A DNA stretch of 64,000 nt from Micromonospora rhizosphaerae. GTDB taxonomy: Bacteria > Actinomycetota > Actinomycetes > Mycobacteriales > Micromonosporaceae. How positions within the stretch are numbered: the first letter of the stretch is position 1; each line of letters opens with the position of its first letter. Location of the stretch: the NCBI RefSeq assembly GCF_900091465.1, contig NZ_FMHV01000002.1, positions 2,356,001 through 2,420,000 on the forward strand, written 5' to 3'. The notes under the pieces are model-generated. The model made no database searches. It saw nothing but the letters and a program-made list of their open reading frames with translations, and had not been told where the DNA came from. A program made the translations under genes and the position numbers. Shown here in pieces: positions 8,239-17,687 of the stretch.

Positions 8239-9063
8239 TCATCGGGCCCGGACGGCCCGCCAGCGGCTCAACACCAACGTTGCCGAGTACCCGGCCAGCG
8301 CGATCACGTGGAACAGATAGAGCCAAAGCAGCACCGCCACCCCGCCGCCGATCTCGTCGAAGCCGCCGAACGGCACACCCAGGTCGAGCGGGAGGGAGCA
8401 GAACAGCACGAACCCGTGCAGGAAGCCGGAGAGGTTCGCCGCGGTGAACGAGCCCACCCCGAGCGTCGACAGCCAGTCCGGCGAGGCGGGCACGACCACC
8501 CGGAAGATCCACATCACCACCGGGGTGAGGGCCAGCCACGTCCCGAGGAACGACAGCACCACTCCGAGCGCGCCGACCCAGCCGCCCCGGCGGACCAGGT
8601 GGGTGGTGAGCGGCAGCGCCATCAGGATCGACAGCAGCAGGGCCGGGGCGGGGGCGAGCAGCGGGAGCAGCAGCACCGACCCCGCCAGCCGACCAGGGCC
8701 TCGGCCTGGCCGGGCGGGGTGGCTACCGAGACGAAGGCCCGGCGCGCCGTACAGCGACGCCGGCAGCAGCGAGGCCAGCGCCGCCAGCGGGGTCAACCCC
8801 AGACCGGCCTCGACCAGCGCGGCCACCGCCCGGTGCGCGCCGATGTCGGTGGGCAGCGTGGTGATCGCGTACGACGTGAGCCGGTGGACCCGGTCGTCCC
8901 CGGCGATCAGCCCGGTCAGCCAGATGGCCAGCAGCGCCACCGGCACCACGGCGATCGCCCCGTAGAGAGTGATCGCGGCGGCGTGCAGCGAGAGGCCCCG
9001 GCCGCGTACCGGGCGGAACGCCGCGCTGACGATCCGCCGGACCCCCTGCCATCGCCTCCCCAT
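8239..9063 (-). CDS. YihY/BrkB-family membrane protein with an internal compensated frameshift
   Basis: The 274-residue product has several membrane helices (AAITLYGAIAVVPVALLAIWL, GGWVGALGVVLSFLGTWLALTPVVMW and IGGGVAVLLWLYLFHVIALAGY, quoted in part), typical of the YihY/BrkB family, which is often misannotated as ribonuclease BN. The ATG at 9063 follows AAGGAG with 6-nt spacing. Between about 8675 and 8751 the product reads as a non-family string (GAPGLRLGSHPARPGRG). The +1 frame over the same bases reads RRAFVSV...ALVGWRGR, which looks like the family sequence after SLYG. The frame is lost and regained, so the gene stays open. This may be a real pair of indels or a sequencing error. Confidence 0.72.
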   Translation of the reverse strand: MGRRWQGVRRIVSAAFRPVRGRGLSLHAAAITLYGAIAVVPVALLAIWLTGLIAGDDRVHRLTSYAITTLPTDIGAHRAVAALVEAGLGLTPLAALASLLPASLYGAPGLRLGSHPARPGRGPGRLAGSVLLLPLLAPAPALLLSILMALPLTTHLVRRGGWVGALGVVLSFLGTWLALTPVVMWIFRVVVPASPDWLSTLGVGSFTAANLSGFLHGFVLFCSLPLDLGVPFGGFDEIGGGVAVLLWLYLFHVIALAGYSATLVLSRWRAVRAR

Positions 9064-9114
9064 CGCGATCTCCTTCGCCGCGGGCCGACTCGGCACGCAT
9101 TACCATCCGGCGGC

Positions 9115-9566
9115 ATGACGATCGTCTCGACCGACCGCCTAGTGGTGCGTGAGTGGACCGGGGAATCGGCCGACCTGGCCCGGATCTTCGACATCTACTC
9201 GCGCGCCGAGGTGATGCGCTGGCTGGGCGGGGGATCGGGGCTGCTCACCGATCCGGCGCAGGCGAAGGAACGACTGCAGGCCTGGCGGGACTGTACGCGG
9301 ACGGCGTCACGCCCACCGACGACATCGAGGTCGGCTGGCACCTGCACCCGGACTCCTGGGGGCACGGCTACGCCACCGAGGCGGCCCGGGCGGTCGTCGA
9401 GCGGGAGTTCGCCACCGGCACGAATCAGGTGTTCGCGGTGGTGATGGCGGGCAACGACGCCTCGATGGCGGTGGCCCGCCGGCTGGGCATGACGCACGTC
9501 GGCACCCGCACCGACTGGTACGGCGGTGAGGAACTGGAGGCCTTCGTCCTCTGCGCCACGGGCTGA
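9115..9566 (+). pseudogene. GNAT acetyltransferase, frameshifted and internally deleted
   Basis: The N-terminal half (from ATG 9115: MTIVSTDRLVVREW through AKERLQAWRD) is in one frame. The acetyl-CoA-binding half (VGWHLHPDSWGHGYATEAAR through ALCATG-like end at 9566) is in another. The switch is near 9285-9300. Compared with RimJ/RimL-type GNATs, about 25 residues of central beta strands are missing as well, so this is a deletion whose size is not a multiple of three. Neither fragment would be a functional transferase. It diverges from the YihY gene, which also carries indels. Confidence 0.78.
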
Positions 9567-9613
9567 CCGTTCGGGGGAGATCAACAAACCGGGTCCGCCC
9601 GTATTGTCTGCTC

Positions 9614-10147
9614 GTGTTGATCCGCTTCGACGCCGCCCCGGACCGCGTCCGCCTCAACGCCGCGTACCGCCGGCTCCTTCGCGGGCCATTTCGCCCGTAC
9701 CGGGGCACCGGTGTCGTTCTCTGCCTGCTCGCTGTCGTCGCGCTGGTCCCGGACCCGGCGTTCGTCGCGCCGATCCTCGCCGGCGCCGGAGTCCTGTTCA
9801 TCTTCTTTTCGCCCGCCCTGATGCTCCACCGGGTGGTGACGGATGCCTGGCGGTTCGGCGGGCTCCCCAGCAGCTGGGAGATCAGCGAGGAGGGGCTGCG
9901 CTGCGCCACCGAGCGGGCCGAGAGCCTGATCCGGTGGACGGCCGTGACGAGCGTCGAGCGGCTACCGGACCAGTTGCTCCTCCGGCTTGGCGCGGGTCAC
10001 ATGATGGCCGTGCCGCTGGTGGGCCTGTCGACTGAGCAACGCGACGAGCTGATGAGCTTCATCCAGAAGCGCGGCCTGCTCGGTGGCCGATCGGCCTTGG
10101 TCGCACCGAACGATCAGGGCTCATCCGAGGCCGGCTCCGACCGGTAG
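9614..10147 (+). CDS. YcxB-like membrane protein
   Basis: A 177-residue protein with two adjacent hydrophobic segments (GVVLCLLAVVALVPD and VAPILAGAGVLFIFFSPAL, residues ~32-72). A soluble C-terminal domain (WEISEEGLRC, IRWTAVTSVE, VPLVGLSTEQRDEL) resembles the YcxB-like domain. The role is unknown. The GTG at 9614 is the best start. It is followed by a short intergenic region and the Uma2 gene. Confidence 0.6.
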   Translation: MLIRFDAAPDRVRLNAAYRRLLRGPFRPYRGTGVVLCLLAVVALVPDPAFVAPILAGAGVLFIFFSPALMLHRVVTDAWRFGGLPSSWEISEEGLRCATERAESLIRWTAVTSVERLPDQLLLRLGAGHMMAVPLVGLSTEQRDELMSFIQKRGLLGGRSALVAPNDQGSSEAGSDR

Positions 10148-10262
10148 GCGTTTGTTCGCCTACCGCTCTGGCGGCGCACCCGGTGTGCGATCCGGTCCGC
10201 CTCGGGGCGGCGGGACTAGGGTGGTCGGTAGCACGATGTCCCGCTGAGGGAGGTGAGCCGAG

Positions 10263-10907
10263 GTGGCCCAGGCAGCTTTCACGCCCGAGCCCACGCCGCA
10301 GCACGGGGAGCCGTCGTTCGACGTGCTGCGGTGGCACGACGAGCCGTGGACCGCGCAGCTCGCTCTCGATCTGTTGCCGGAGACCAACGGCCCCAAGGTC
10401 GAGGTCCTGAGCGGAAGCGTGATCGTGACACCACACGCGGGTATTGACCATCAGTCGGTCGAGCGGGAGCTGCCCTATCTCCTGCACAGGGCGGCCCGTC
10501 GAGCCGGGCTCTGGGTCTACCCGGAGATCAACCTGGTCTCCGGCAAGGATCTCTTCATCCCGGACATCGCCGTGCTGCGGTCCTCCGGTGGGGGTCGGTC
10601 CGCCATCGACATCGAACAGGCCGTGCTGCTCGGTGAGATCGTGTCGCCGGGCAACCGGCGCAAGGACGTGATCGACCGCCCCCGCGAGTACGCTGCGGCC
10701 GCCGTCCCGTTCTTTCTCCGGGTCGACCTGCGCAATCGGGTCCCCGCGATGGCCCTCTACGAGCTGGTCGAGGGGGAGTACCGCCCGCTGGCCGCCGCCG
10801 CCGCGGGCACCACCTTCGTCATGAGGCAGCCCTTCGAGTTCTCCGTCGACCCCGCCGAGCTGCTCGACGAGGAGGCTCCGACGGAGGAGCCGGACACCGG
10901 GGAGTGA
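10263..10907 (+). CDS. Uma2-family (DUF820) PD-(D/E)XK-fold protein
   Basis: The 214-residue protein has the Uma2 layout: [28 protein letters not shown], the PDIAVLR acidic strand and a second acidic strand [12 protein letters not shown] with its lysine. These correspond to the PD-(D/E)XK nuclease core residues. These proteins are abundant in actinobacteria and cyanobacteria, and their biological role is not settled; nuclease activity is inferred from the fold. The GTG at 10263 follows GAGGGAGGTGAG. Confidence 0.82.
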   Translation: MAQAAFTPEPTPQHGEPSFDVLRWHDEPWTAQLALDLLPETNGPKVEVLSGSVIVTPHAGIDHQSVERELPYLLHRAARRAGLWVYPEINLVSGKDLFIPDIAVLRSSGGGRSAIDIEQAVLLGEIVSPGNRRKDVIDRPREYAAAAVPFFLRVDLRNRVPAMALYELVEGEYRPLAAAAAGTTFVMRQPFEFSVDPAELLDEEAPTEEPDTGE

Positions 10908-10950
10908 GGCTCCCAAGGGGCGTCCAGGACGACTGGGGAAGAATGGCCGG

Positions 10951-12171
10951 GTGACATCTCCCCGCGACCTCGTCCTGCTCGGTTCCACCGGCTCGATCGG
11001 TACCCAGGCCATTGACATCGTCCGCCGCAACCCGGACCGGTTCCAGGTGGTCGCCCTCGGCGCCGGTGGCGGCAACGTCGAGCTGCTCGCCGCCCAGGCC
11101 CTCGAGCTCGGCGTCGAGGCGGTCGGGGTGGCCAGGGCGTCCGCCGCGCAGGACCTCCAGCTCGCCTTCTACGCCGAGGCGAGCCGGCGCGGCTGGGCCA
11201 CCGGGGACTTCAAGCTTCCCAAGATCGTGGCCGGGCCGGACGCGATGACCGAGCTGGCCGGGTGGCCCTGCGACGTGGTGCTCAACGGGGTGGTCGGCTC
11301 GCTGGGGCTGGCGCCCACGCTGGCCGCGCTGCGCGCCGGTCGTACGCTCGCCCTGGCCAACAAGGAGTCCCTCGTCGCCGGCGGCCCCCTGGTCAAGGCC
11401 GCGCTGGCGCGGCATCCGGGTCGCAGCCAGATCGTTCCGGTTGATTCTGAGCACTCGGCGCTCGCGCAGTGCCTGCGCGGCGGCACCCGGGGCGAGGTGC
11501 GCCGGCTGGTCGTCACCGCCAGCGGCGGCCCGTTCCGCGGCCGGCGGCGGGACGAGCTGACCGAGGTCACGCCCGAGCAGGCGCTCGCCCACCCGACCTG
11601 GAACATGGGTCCGGTGGTCACGATCAACTCGGCCACGATGGTCAACAAGGCCCTGGAGGTGATCGAGGCGCACGAGCTGTTCGACGTGCCCTACGCCGAC
11701 ATCGAGGTGATGGTGCACCCGCAGTCGGTGATCCACTCGATGGTCGAATTCACCGACGGCTCGACGTTGGCCCAGGCCAGCCCGCCGGACATGCGGCTGC
11801 CCATCGCGCTGGGCCTCGGTTGGCCGGACCGGGTTGGGGACGCCGCCGCCGCGGTCGACTGGACGAAGAGCCACACCTGGGAATTCTTTCCGCTGGACGA
11901 CGCCGCGTTCCCGGCGGTCGCGCTGGCCAAGGCGGCCGGGGAGGCGGGGCGCTGCCGCCCAGCGATCTACAACGCGGCGAACGAGGAGTGCGTCGCCGCC
12001 TTCGTCGCCGGGCGGCTGCCCTTCCTCGGCATCGTCGACACCCTCCAGCGGGTGCTGGAGGACGCTCCCGATTTCGACGAACCAGGTACCGTCGAGGACG
12101 TGCTCGCCGCCGAGTCGTGGGCACGGGCGCACGCCCAGGAGATCATCGTCGGGTCGGTGGAAGGAGCCTGA
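10951..12171 (+). CDS. dxr: 1-deoxy-D-xylulose-5-phosphate reductoisomerase
   Basis: Dxr converts DXP to 2-C-methyl-D-erythritol 4-phosphate, the first committed MEP isoprenoid step, using NADPH and a divalent metal. The 406-residue protein has the NADPH loop GSTGSIGTQ (residues ~9-17), NKESLVAGG, the metal/substrate motif DSEHSAL, and the flexible-loop segment with [12 protein letters not shown]. The GTG at 10951 lacks a ribosome-binding site but has AAGAAT at 10939-10944, 6 nt upstream, so it is probably leaderless. Its stop overlaps the rip1 start by one base, making dxr the first gene of the dxr-rip1-ispG operon. Confidence 0.97.
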   Translation: MTSPRDLVLLGSTGSIGTQAIDIVRRNPDRFQVVALGAGGGNVELLAAQALELGVEAVGVARASAAQDLQLAFYAEASRRGWATGDFKLPKIVAGPDAMTELAGWPCDVVLNGVVGSLGLAPTLAALRAGRTLALANKESLVAGGPLVKAALARHPGRSQIVPVDSEHSALAQCLRGGTRGEVRRLVVTASGGPFRGRRRDELTEVTPEQALAHPTWNMGPVVTINSATMVNKALEVIEAHELFDVPYADIEVMVHPQSVIHSMVEFTDGSTLAQASPPDMRLPIALGLGWPDRVGDAAAAVDWTKSHTWEFFPLDDAAFPAVALAKAAGEAGRCRPAIYNAANEECVAAFVAGRLPFLGIVDTLQRVLEDAPDFDEPGTVEDVLAAESWARAHAQEIIVGSVEGA

Positions 12172-13418
12172 TGGCAAACCTGCTCGGGGTGGCGCTCTTT
12201 GCCGTGTTCATCCTGATCTCCGTGAGCCTGCACGAGGCGGGGCACATGCTCACCGCCAAGGCGTTCGGGATGAAGGTCACCCGCTACTTCGTCGGCTTCG
12301 GCCCGACCCTCTGGTCGTTCAAGCGGGGTGAGACCGAGTACGGCGTCAAGGGCATCCCGCTCGGCGGCTTCTGCAAGATCGTCGGGATGACCCCGCAGGA
12401 CGACGACGTCGACCCGGCCGACGAGCCACGTGCCATGTGGCGGTACCCGGTCTGGAAGCGGACGATCGTGATGTCCGCCGGCTCGATCACCCATTTCGCC
12501 CTCGCCCTGGGCGCGCTCTGGATCATCGCGGTCTCCGCCGGCCTGCCCAATCCGAACTTCCCGAGCACCGAGAAGGAATTTCGCGCCGAGCCGGCGGTCG
12601 TCGCCCTTGCCCCCTGCGTGGTGGTGGAGAACGCCAACCGCGCCTGCCAGGCCGGCGACCCGGCCAGCCCGGCGGCCAAGGCCCAGCTCAAGGATGGCGA
12701 CCGGATCACCGCGATCAACGGCACGCCCGTCGCCACCTGGGGCGACATGCTCGACGTGGTACGCGCCGCCAAGCCCGGCTCGGCCACCGTCGACTACGTG
12801 CGCGACGGCACCCCGGCGAAGGCCACCGTCGACCTCGCCGCCGTGCAGCGCCCGCCGCTCGACGACCCGAAGGGCGCCGCCTCGGCGGTCTCCGCGCTCG
12901 GCGTCGCGCTCCAGCCCAGCACGCCCACCCGGGTGACGTACGGCCCGGTCGCCGCGTTCGGCGCGACCGCCGACTTCACCGGCAACATGGCGGTGCAGAC
13001 GGTGCACGCCATGCAGCGGATCCCGCAGAAGGTCCCCGCCCTGTGGACCGCGGTCACCGGCGGCGAGCGGGACGTGGACACCCCGATCAGCGTCGTCGGC
13101 GCCAGCCGGCTCGGCGGTGAGGCCGTGGCGAACGACGCCTGGTTCCTGTTCTTCATGCTCTTCGTCTCGTTGAACTTCTTCATCGGCGTGTTCAACCTGC
13201 TGCCCCTGCTGCCGCTGGACGGCGGCCACATCGCCATCGCCTGGTTCGAGCGGGCCCGCTCCTGGGTCTACGCCCGGCTGGGCCGCCCGGACCCGGGCCG
13301 CGTCGACTACCTCAAGCTCATGCCCATCACGTACGCGGTGATCCTGATCGGTGGCGCGTTCACGCTGCTGACCGTCACCGCGGACGTCGTCAACCCGATC
13401 ACGCTCTTCTCAAGGTGA
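12171..13418 (+). CDS. rip1: Site-2 intramembrane zinc metalloprotease (RseP/Rip1 type)
   Basis: The 415-residue M50 protease has the zinc motif HEAGH in the first membrane helix (residues ~19-23). A single PDZ-like domain (GDRITAINGTPV) occupies the middle, and the second metal motif LLPLDGGH lies in a late helix. Mycobacterial Rip1 cleaves anti-sigma factors and other membrane substrates, so a similar regulated-proteolysis role is inferred. The ATG at 12171 follows AAGGAG and shares its A with the dxr TGA, indicating translational coupling. ispG follows directly. Confidence 0.94.
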   Translation: MANLLGVALFAVFILISVSLHEAGHMLTAKAFGMKVTRYFVGFGPTLWSFKRGETEYGVKGIPLGGFCKIVGMTPQDDDVDPADEPRAMWRYPVWKRTIVMSAGSITHFALALGALWIIAVSAGLPNPNFPSTEKEFRAEPAVVALAPCVVVENANRACQAGDPASPAAKAQLKDGDRITAINGTPVATWGDMLDVVRAAKPGSATVDYVRDGTPAKATVDLAAVQRPPLDDPKGAASAVSALGVALQPSTPTRVTYGPVAAFGATADFTGNMAVQTVHAMQRIPQKVPALWTAVTGGERDVDTPISVVGASRLGGEAVANDAWFLFFMLFVSLNFFIGVFNLLPLLPLDGGHIAIAWFERARSWVYARLGRPDPGRVDYLKLMPITYAVILIGGAFTLLTVTADVVNPITLFSR

Positions 13419-14600
13419 GTGCCTGAAGTGACCGCTGTCAGTCTCGGTATGCCCCCCGTACCGCCGCCGCCGCTCGCCCCGCGCCGGGCCAGCCGCCAGA
13501 TCATGGTCGGCTCGGTGCCGGTCGGTGGGGGCGCGCCGGTCTCGGTGCAGTCGATGACCACCACCCTGACCGCCGACGTCAACGCCACGCTCCAGCAGAT
13601 CGCGGAGCTGACCGCCGCCGGCTGCCAGATCGTCCGGGTCGCGGTCCCTTCCCAGGACGACGTCGAGGCGCTGCCGGCGATCGCGAGGAAGTCGCAGATC
13701 CCGGTGATCGCCGACATCCACTTCCAGCCGAAGTACGTCTTCGCCGCGATCGACGCCGGCTGCGCCGCCGTCCGGGTCAACCCCGGCAACATCCGGCAGT
13801 TCGACGACAAGGTCAAGGAGATCGCCAAGGCGGCCGGCGACGCCGGGGTGCCGATCCGGATCGGCGTCAACGCGGGCTCGCTGGACAAGCGGCTGCTCGC
13901 CAAGTACGGCAAGGCCACCGCCGAGGCGCTGGTCGAGTCGGCGCTCTGGGAGTGCTCGCTCTTCGAGGAGCACGGCTTCCGGGACATCAAGATCTCGGTG
14001 AAGCACAACGACCCGGTGGTGATGATCCGGGCGTACCGGCAGCTCGCCGAGAAGTGCGACTACCCGCTGCACCTGGGCGTGACCGAGGCCGGCCCGGCCT
14101 TCCAGGGCACGATCAAGTCGGCGGTCGCCTTCGGCGCGCTGCTGGCCGAGGGGATCGGCGACACCATCCGGGTCTCGCTCTCCGCCCCGCCGGTGGAGGA
14201 GATCAAGGTCGGCACCGCCATCCTGGAGTCGCTCGGCCTGCGCGAACGCGGTCTGGAGATCGTCTCCTGCCCGTCCTGCGGCCGGGCCCAGGTCGACGTC
14301 TACAAGCTGGCCGAGGAGGTCACCGCCGGCCTGGAGGGGCTGCCGGTGCCGCTGCGGGTGGCCGTGATGGGCTGCGTGGTGAACGGCCCGGGCGAGGCCC
14401 GCGAGGCCGACCTCGGTGTGGCCTCCGGCAACGGCAAGGGCCAGATCTTCGTCAAGGGCCAGGTCGTCAAGACCGTGCCGGAGGGGCAGATCGTCGAGAC
14501 GCTGATCGAGGAGGCGCTCCGGATCGCCGACGAGATGGGCGCGGAAATCCCCGAGGAGCTCCGCGACCTGGTCCCCGGCCCCCGAGTCACCATCCACTGA
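13419..14600 (+). CDS. ispG: 4-hydroxy-3-methylbut-2-en-1-yl diphosphate synthase (IspG/GcpE)
   Basis: IspG is the [4Fe-4S] enzyme of the penultimate MEP step, reducing MEcPP to HMBPP. The 393-residue protein has the TIM-barrel segments [19 protein letters not shown] and VRVNPGNI. The C-terminal cluster ligands are in CPSCGR and [10 protein letters not shown]. The GTG at 13419 abuts the rip1 stop and has AAGG just upstream; an in-frame GTG at 13428 is an alternative. It is the last gene of the operon, followed by the palindrome at 14663-14694. Confidence 0.97.
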   Translation: MPEVTAVSLGMPPVPPPPLAPRRASRQIMVGSVPVGGGAPVSVQSMTTTLTADVNATLQQIAELTAAGCQIVRVAVPSQDDVEALPAIARKSQIPVIADIHFQPKYVFAAIDAGCAAVRVNPGNIRQFDDKVKEIAKAAGDAGVPIRIGVNAGSLDKRLLAKYGKATAEALVESALWECSLFEEHGFRDIKISVKHNDPVVMIRAYRQLAEKCDYPLHLGVTEAGPAFQGTIKSAVAFGALLAEGIGDTIRVSLSAPPVEEIKVGTAILESLGLRERGLEIVSCPSCGRAQVDVYKLAEEVTAGLEGLPVPLRVAVMGCVVNGPGEAREADLGVASGNGKGQIFVKGQVVKTVPEGQIVETLIEEALRIADEMGAEIPEELRDLVPGPRVTIH

Positions 14601-14662
14601 CCCCCCGACCCCCCCGGGCGGCGTGCGCCCCACGTCCGCCCTGAGGGCGCTAATTCACGGAG

Positions 14663-14694
14663 AGAGTGGCTATTCCGCGCGGAATAGCCACTCT
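14663..14694. terminator. Perfect 32-bp palindrome between ispG and padR (related copy at 47818)
   Basis: Two 16-nt halves (14663-14678 and 14679-14694) are exact reverse complements with no spacer, followed by TTTCTC. It lies between convergent genes, so it probably ends ispG and padR transcription. A copy with 27 of 32 matching positions occurs at 47818-47849, also between convergent genes. Confidence 0.7.
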
Positions 14695-14740
14695 TTCTCG
14701 GTATGAGGGCGTTCGGTGTCTCGGGGTTGGGCGCGGGTGG

Positions 14741-15316
14741 TCAGTCGGATTCGGCGAGGATGGCGTAGAGCTTGCGGCGCGTCTCATCGAGCACCTGGGC
14801 GGCGCGTTCCCGCTGGTCGTCGGTGCCGGTCATCATCACCTGCCGCAGCGCGTTCATCGCCTGCGCGCCGGCGTCCCGGATGTCGTGCCAACTGCTGATG
14901 GTGTGCTCGGCGAACTCACCCCAGGGCGGCGTCTGTGCCGCCTCGGTGGCCTCGGCACGCCCCTCCTCGGTGAGGGTGAACCGCTTCCGCCCGCCTCCCG
15001 ACCCGTCGGTGGCGGCGATGACGCCCTCGTCCTCGAGCAGTTGCAGGGTGGGGTAGATCGACCCGGGGCTGGGCCGCCACGCCCCGCCGGTGCGGGAGTC
15101 GATCTCCTGGATCATCTCGTAGCCGTGCATCGGTCGCTCGGTGAGCAGGGCCAGCACCGCGCCCCGCACGTTGGGGCGCCGCCCCCGGCCCCGACCGCCC
15201 CGGCCACCCCGGCCGCCGTGGCCGGGTGGGAACGGCGGACCGGGAGGGAAGGGCGGGAAGCCGAAACCCCGCATCCGGGCCTCGTGCATGGCATGCATCC
15301 GTCGGTGGAAACCCAT
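14741..15316 (-). CDS. PadR-family transcriptional regulator (Vtr-like, Gly/Arg-rich N-terminus)
   Basis: A 191-residue regulator. The PadR winged helix covers residues ~50-130 (VRGAVLALLTERPMHGYEMI, SPGSIYPTLQLLEDEG, GGRKRFTLTEEG), followed by a C-terminal dimerisation helix. An unusual ~45-residue N-terminal tail is rich in Pro (FPPFPPGPPFPPG) and Gly/Arg. The ATG at 15316 follows AAGGAG. It is transcribed divergently from the MFS gene across a dyad operator at 15343-15376, which suggests autoregulation and control of the transporter. Confidence 0.88.
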   Translation of the reverse strand: MGFHRRMHAMHEARMRGFGFPPFPPGPPFPPGHGGRGGRGGRGRGRRPNVRGAVLALLTERPMHGYEMIQEIDSRTGGAWRPSPGSIYPTLQLLEDEGVIAATDGSGGGRKRFTLTEEGRAEATEAAQTPPWGEFAEHTISSWHDIRDAGAQAMNALRQVMMTGTDDQRERAAQVLDETRRKLYAILAESD

Positions 15317-15342
15317 TGGAAGCTCCTTCTGTCGTTCGGTCG

Positions 15343-15376
15343 CTGATGCATCGACGATATATCGGCAATGCATCGG
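15343..15376. promoter_or_regulatory. Dyad operator in the padR/MFS divergent promoter
   Basis: An inverted repeat centred between 15359 and 15360 has 14 of 17 positions matching between arms, each arm containing GATGCAT or its equivalent around a central CGATATATCG. Its place between divergent padR and MFS genes fits a PadR binding site. Confidence 0.6.
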
Positions 15377-15436
15377 AGACAACTCGTTTCGGAGGTGAGC
15401 ACCAAACCGTACGTACGTCTTGTTACGCTCCTCGGC

Positions 15437-16663
15437 GTGCGCCTGCTTCCCGACCCGGGCCCGGCCCGGACCCTCGCCCTTTCCACCCTGGTGAACACCG
15501 TCGGCCGCGGCACCTGGCTGACCGTCAGCGCGCTCTTCCTGACCCGCTCGGTCGGCCTGTCGGTGGCCCAGGTCGGCCTCGGCCTCACCGTGACCGCCCT
15601 GGTCAGCCTGGTCGCCAGCACCCCGATGGGCTACCTCGCCGACCGGCACGGCCCGCGCGGCATCCAGCTCACCGCGCTGCTCGCCTCCGGCGTCTTCACC
15701 GCCGCCCTGGTGGCCGTCCGGTCGTTTCCGACGTTTCTCCTCGTCGGCGTGCTGATGGCGGTCGCCGACGCGGCCGGCCGGGGTGCCCGGGGCGCCCTGA
15801 TCGCCGGGGCGGTCCCGGCCGACCAGCGCGTCCGCACCCGCGCCTACCTGCGCGCCGTCACCAACGTCGGGATCTCGGTCGGTGCCGTGGTCGCCGGCGT
15901 CGGCATCGCGGCGGACACCCGGACCGCGTACGTCGCGTTGATCCTGCTCGACTGCCTGACCTACTTCGCCGCGGCGGCGATCCTGCTCCGGCTGGCGCCG
16001 GTGCCGCCCGTTCCGGCCCCCGCGCACGGCCCGCGCCTGGTCGCGCTGCGGGATCGCCCGTTCCTGGCCTTCACCGTGCTCGACGGGCTGATGTCGATGC
16101 ACTTCGGGCTGCTCAACATCGCCGTGCCGCTCTGGATCGCCGACAGCACTTCCGCCCCGCACTGGCTCATCTCGGCCTGCATGCTGGTCAACACCGTGAT
16201 GGTGGTGCTCTTCCAGGTCCGTGCCGCGCGCGGCACCGAGGAGCTGACCGGAGCGGGGCGGGCGGCCCGGCGGGCCGGCGTGGTCATCGCGGTCGCCTGC
16301 GTGCTCTTCGCTGCGAGTGGGGGCGTACCGACCCCCGCCGCCGTCGCGCTGCTGCTGGCCGGGGCGTTCGTGCACGTGGTCGGCGAGCTGTGGCACGCGG
16401 CGGCGGGGTGGGGGATCTCCTTCGGCCTCGCCCCGGCGCACGCTCAGGGGCAGTACCAGGGTGCGTACGGGATGGGCATGCAGCTCGGCGGGATGATCGC
16501 GCCGATGGTGGTCACCAGCCTGGCGATCGGCTGGGGGGTGCCCGGCTGGTTGCTGCTGGGCGGGCTGTTCCTGCTGCTCGGCGCGCTGGTGCCGCCGGTG
16601 GTGCGCTGGGCGGCGCGGACCCGCCCGGTCGAGCCCGCGGCCCCGCCGGTCCCGGTGGGCTGA
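15437..16663 (+). CDS. MFS transporter
   Basis: About twelve hydrophobic segments in a 408-residue protein, with the MFS loop motif after helix 2 (GYLADRHGPRG). It is probably a drug or metabolite exporter, given the divergent PadR regulator; the substrate is unknown. I chose the GTG at 15437 because TACGCT at 15424-15429 is spaced 7 nt from it, the leaderless pattern seen repeatedly in this window. In-frame starts at 15368 (inside the operator) and 15395 are alternatives, but neither has a usable ribosome-binding site. Confidence 0.82.
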   Translation: MRLLPDPGPARTLALSTLVNTVGRGTWLTVSALFLTRSVGLSVAQVGLGLTVTALVSLVASTPMGYLADRHGPRGIQLTALLASGVFTAALVAVRSFPTFLLVGVLMAVADAAGRGARGALIAGAVPADQRVRTRAYLRAVTNVGISVGAVVAGVGIAADTRTAYVALILLDCLTYFAAAAILLRLAPVPPVPAPAHGPRLVALRDRPFLAFTVLDGLMSMHFGLLNIAVPLWIADSTSAPHWLISACMLVNTVMVVLFQVRAARGTEELTGAGRAARRAGVVIAVACVLFAASGGVPTPAAVALLLAGAFVHVVGELWHAAAGWGISFGLAPAHAQGQYQGAYGMGMQLGGMIAPMVVTSLAIGWGVPGWLLLGGLFLLLGALVPPVVRWAARTRPVEPAAPPVPVG

Positions 16664-16761
16664 CGCGGGGGCGGCCCCGCCTGGTGCGCGCCGCGCAGGA
16701 ATCCGCGAGCGTCGTCAGGTCGGCCCGCGCGTCACGGTGCCGATCTGGCAGGCTGGTAACC

Positions 16762-17601
16762 GTGCTGACGGTGCCGGTACGGCAACTGGGTGAGTCGGAG
16801 CGCCGCGCGGTCGAGCGGCTGCTCGACCTCGATCCGTTCGCGGGCGCGCAGGTGGCCGAGCGGGTGGCCGCCCGGGGGCTGGCCTGGTGGCGGGCCGAGG
16901 GGCGGATCCTCGGCTACGGCCCCCGCCGCCACCTGGAGTCGATCTGCTGGCTGGGTGGCAACCTGACCCCGGTGCTCGCCTCCGAGCCGGCGGTCGCCGC
17001 CTTCGCCGACCAGCTCAGCACCGAGGAGCGGCTCTGCTCGTCGATCGTCGGCCGGGCGGACGCGGTGCTCGGGCTCTGGGGTCGCCTCTCCGCGTACTGG
17101 GGACCCGCCCGGGACGTACGCCCCAACCAGCCGCTGCTGGCGACGGACGCGCTGCCGACGGTGGCGGCCGACCCCGAGGTGCGGCGGGTGCGCAGCGGCG
17201 AGATCGACCGGCTCTTCCCGGCCGCGGTGGCGATGTACACCGAGGAGGTCGGGATCTCGCCGCTGGCCGATGACGGCGGGCGCGGCTACCGGCGGCGGGT
17301 CGCCGACCTGGTCCGCTCCGGCCGTGCCTACGCCCAGTTCGTCGATGGCAAGGTCATCTTCAAGGCCGAGTTGGCCGTGGTGACCCGCCGGACGGCCCAG
17401 GTGCAGGGGGTCTGGGTGGCGCCGGAGTGGCGGGGCCGGGGGATTGCCACGGCGGCGATGGCGGCGGTGGTGCGGGACGCCCTGATGCGGGTCGCCCCGA
17501 CGGTCAGCCTCTACGTAAACGACTTCAATCTGCCGGCCCGTCGGGTCTACGAGCGCTGCGGCTTCCGCCCGGTCGGCACGCTCGCCACCGTGCTCTTCTG
17601 A
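16762..17601 (+). CDS. DUF4081-GNAT acetyltransferase (homologue of the GNAT gene downstream of ispG in mycobacteria)
   Basis: The 279-residue protein has an N-terminal DUF4081-like half (residues ~1-130, with RILGYGPRRHLESICWLGGN). The C-terminal GNAT domain has the acetyl-CoA loop VAPEWRGRGIATAAMAAV and the late strand NLPARRVYERCGF. The gene follows ispG in many actinobacteria; here PadR/MFS have come in between. The acceptor substrate is unknown. The GTG at 16762 is preceded by CAGGCT (16749-16754) with 7-nt spacing, so it is probably leaderless. Confidence 0.85.
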   Translation: MLTVPVRQLGESERRAVERLLDLDPFAGAQVAERVAARGLAWWRAEGRILGYGPRRHLESICWLGGNLTPVLASEPAVAAFADQLSTEERLCSSIVGRADAVLGLWGRLSAYWGPARDVRPNQPLLATDALPTVAADPEVRRVRSGEIDRLFPAAVAMYTEEVGISPLADDGGRGYRRRVADLVRSGRAYAQFVDGKVIFKAELAVVTRRTAQVQGVWVAPEWRGRGIATAAMAAVVRDALMRVAPTVSLYVNDFNLPARRVYERCGFRPVGTLATVLF

Positions 17602-17687
17602 GCCGTCCTGCCCGGCAATGGCGGGGATCACGTCCCGCTGAATTGCGCCGAACCGGACGTACGGCGCTATGCTGACCATGTTTTTGT

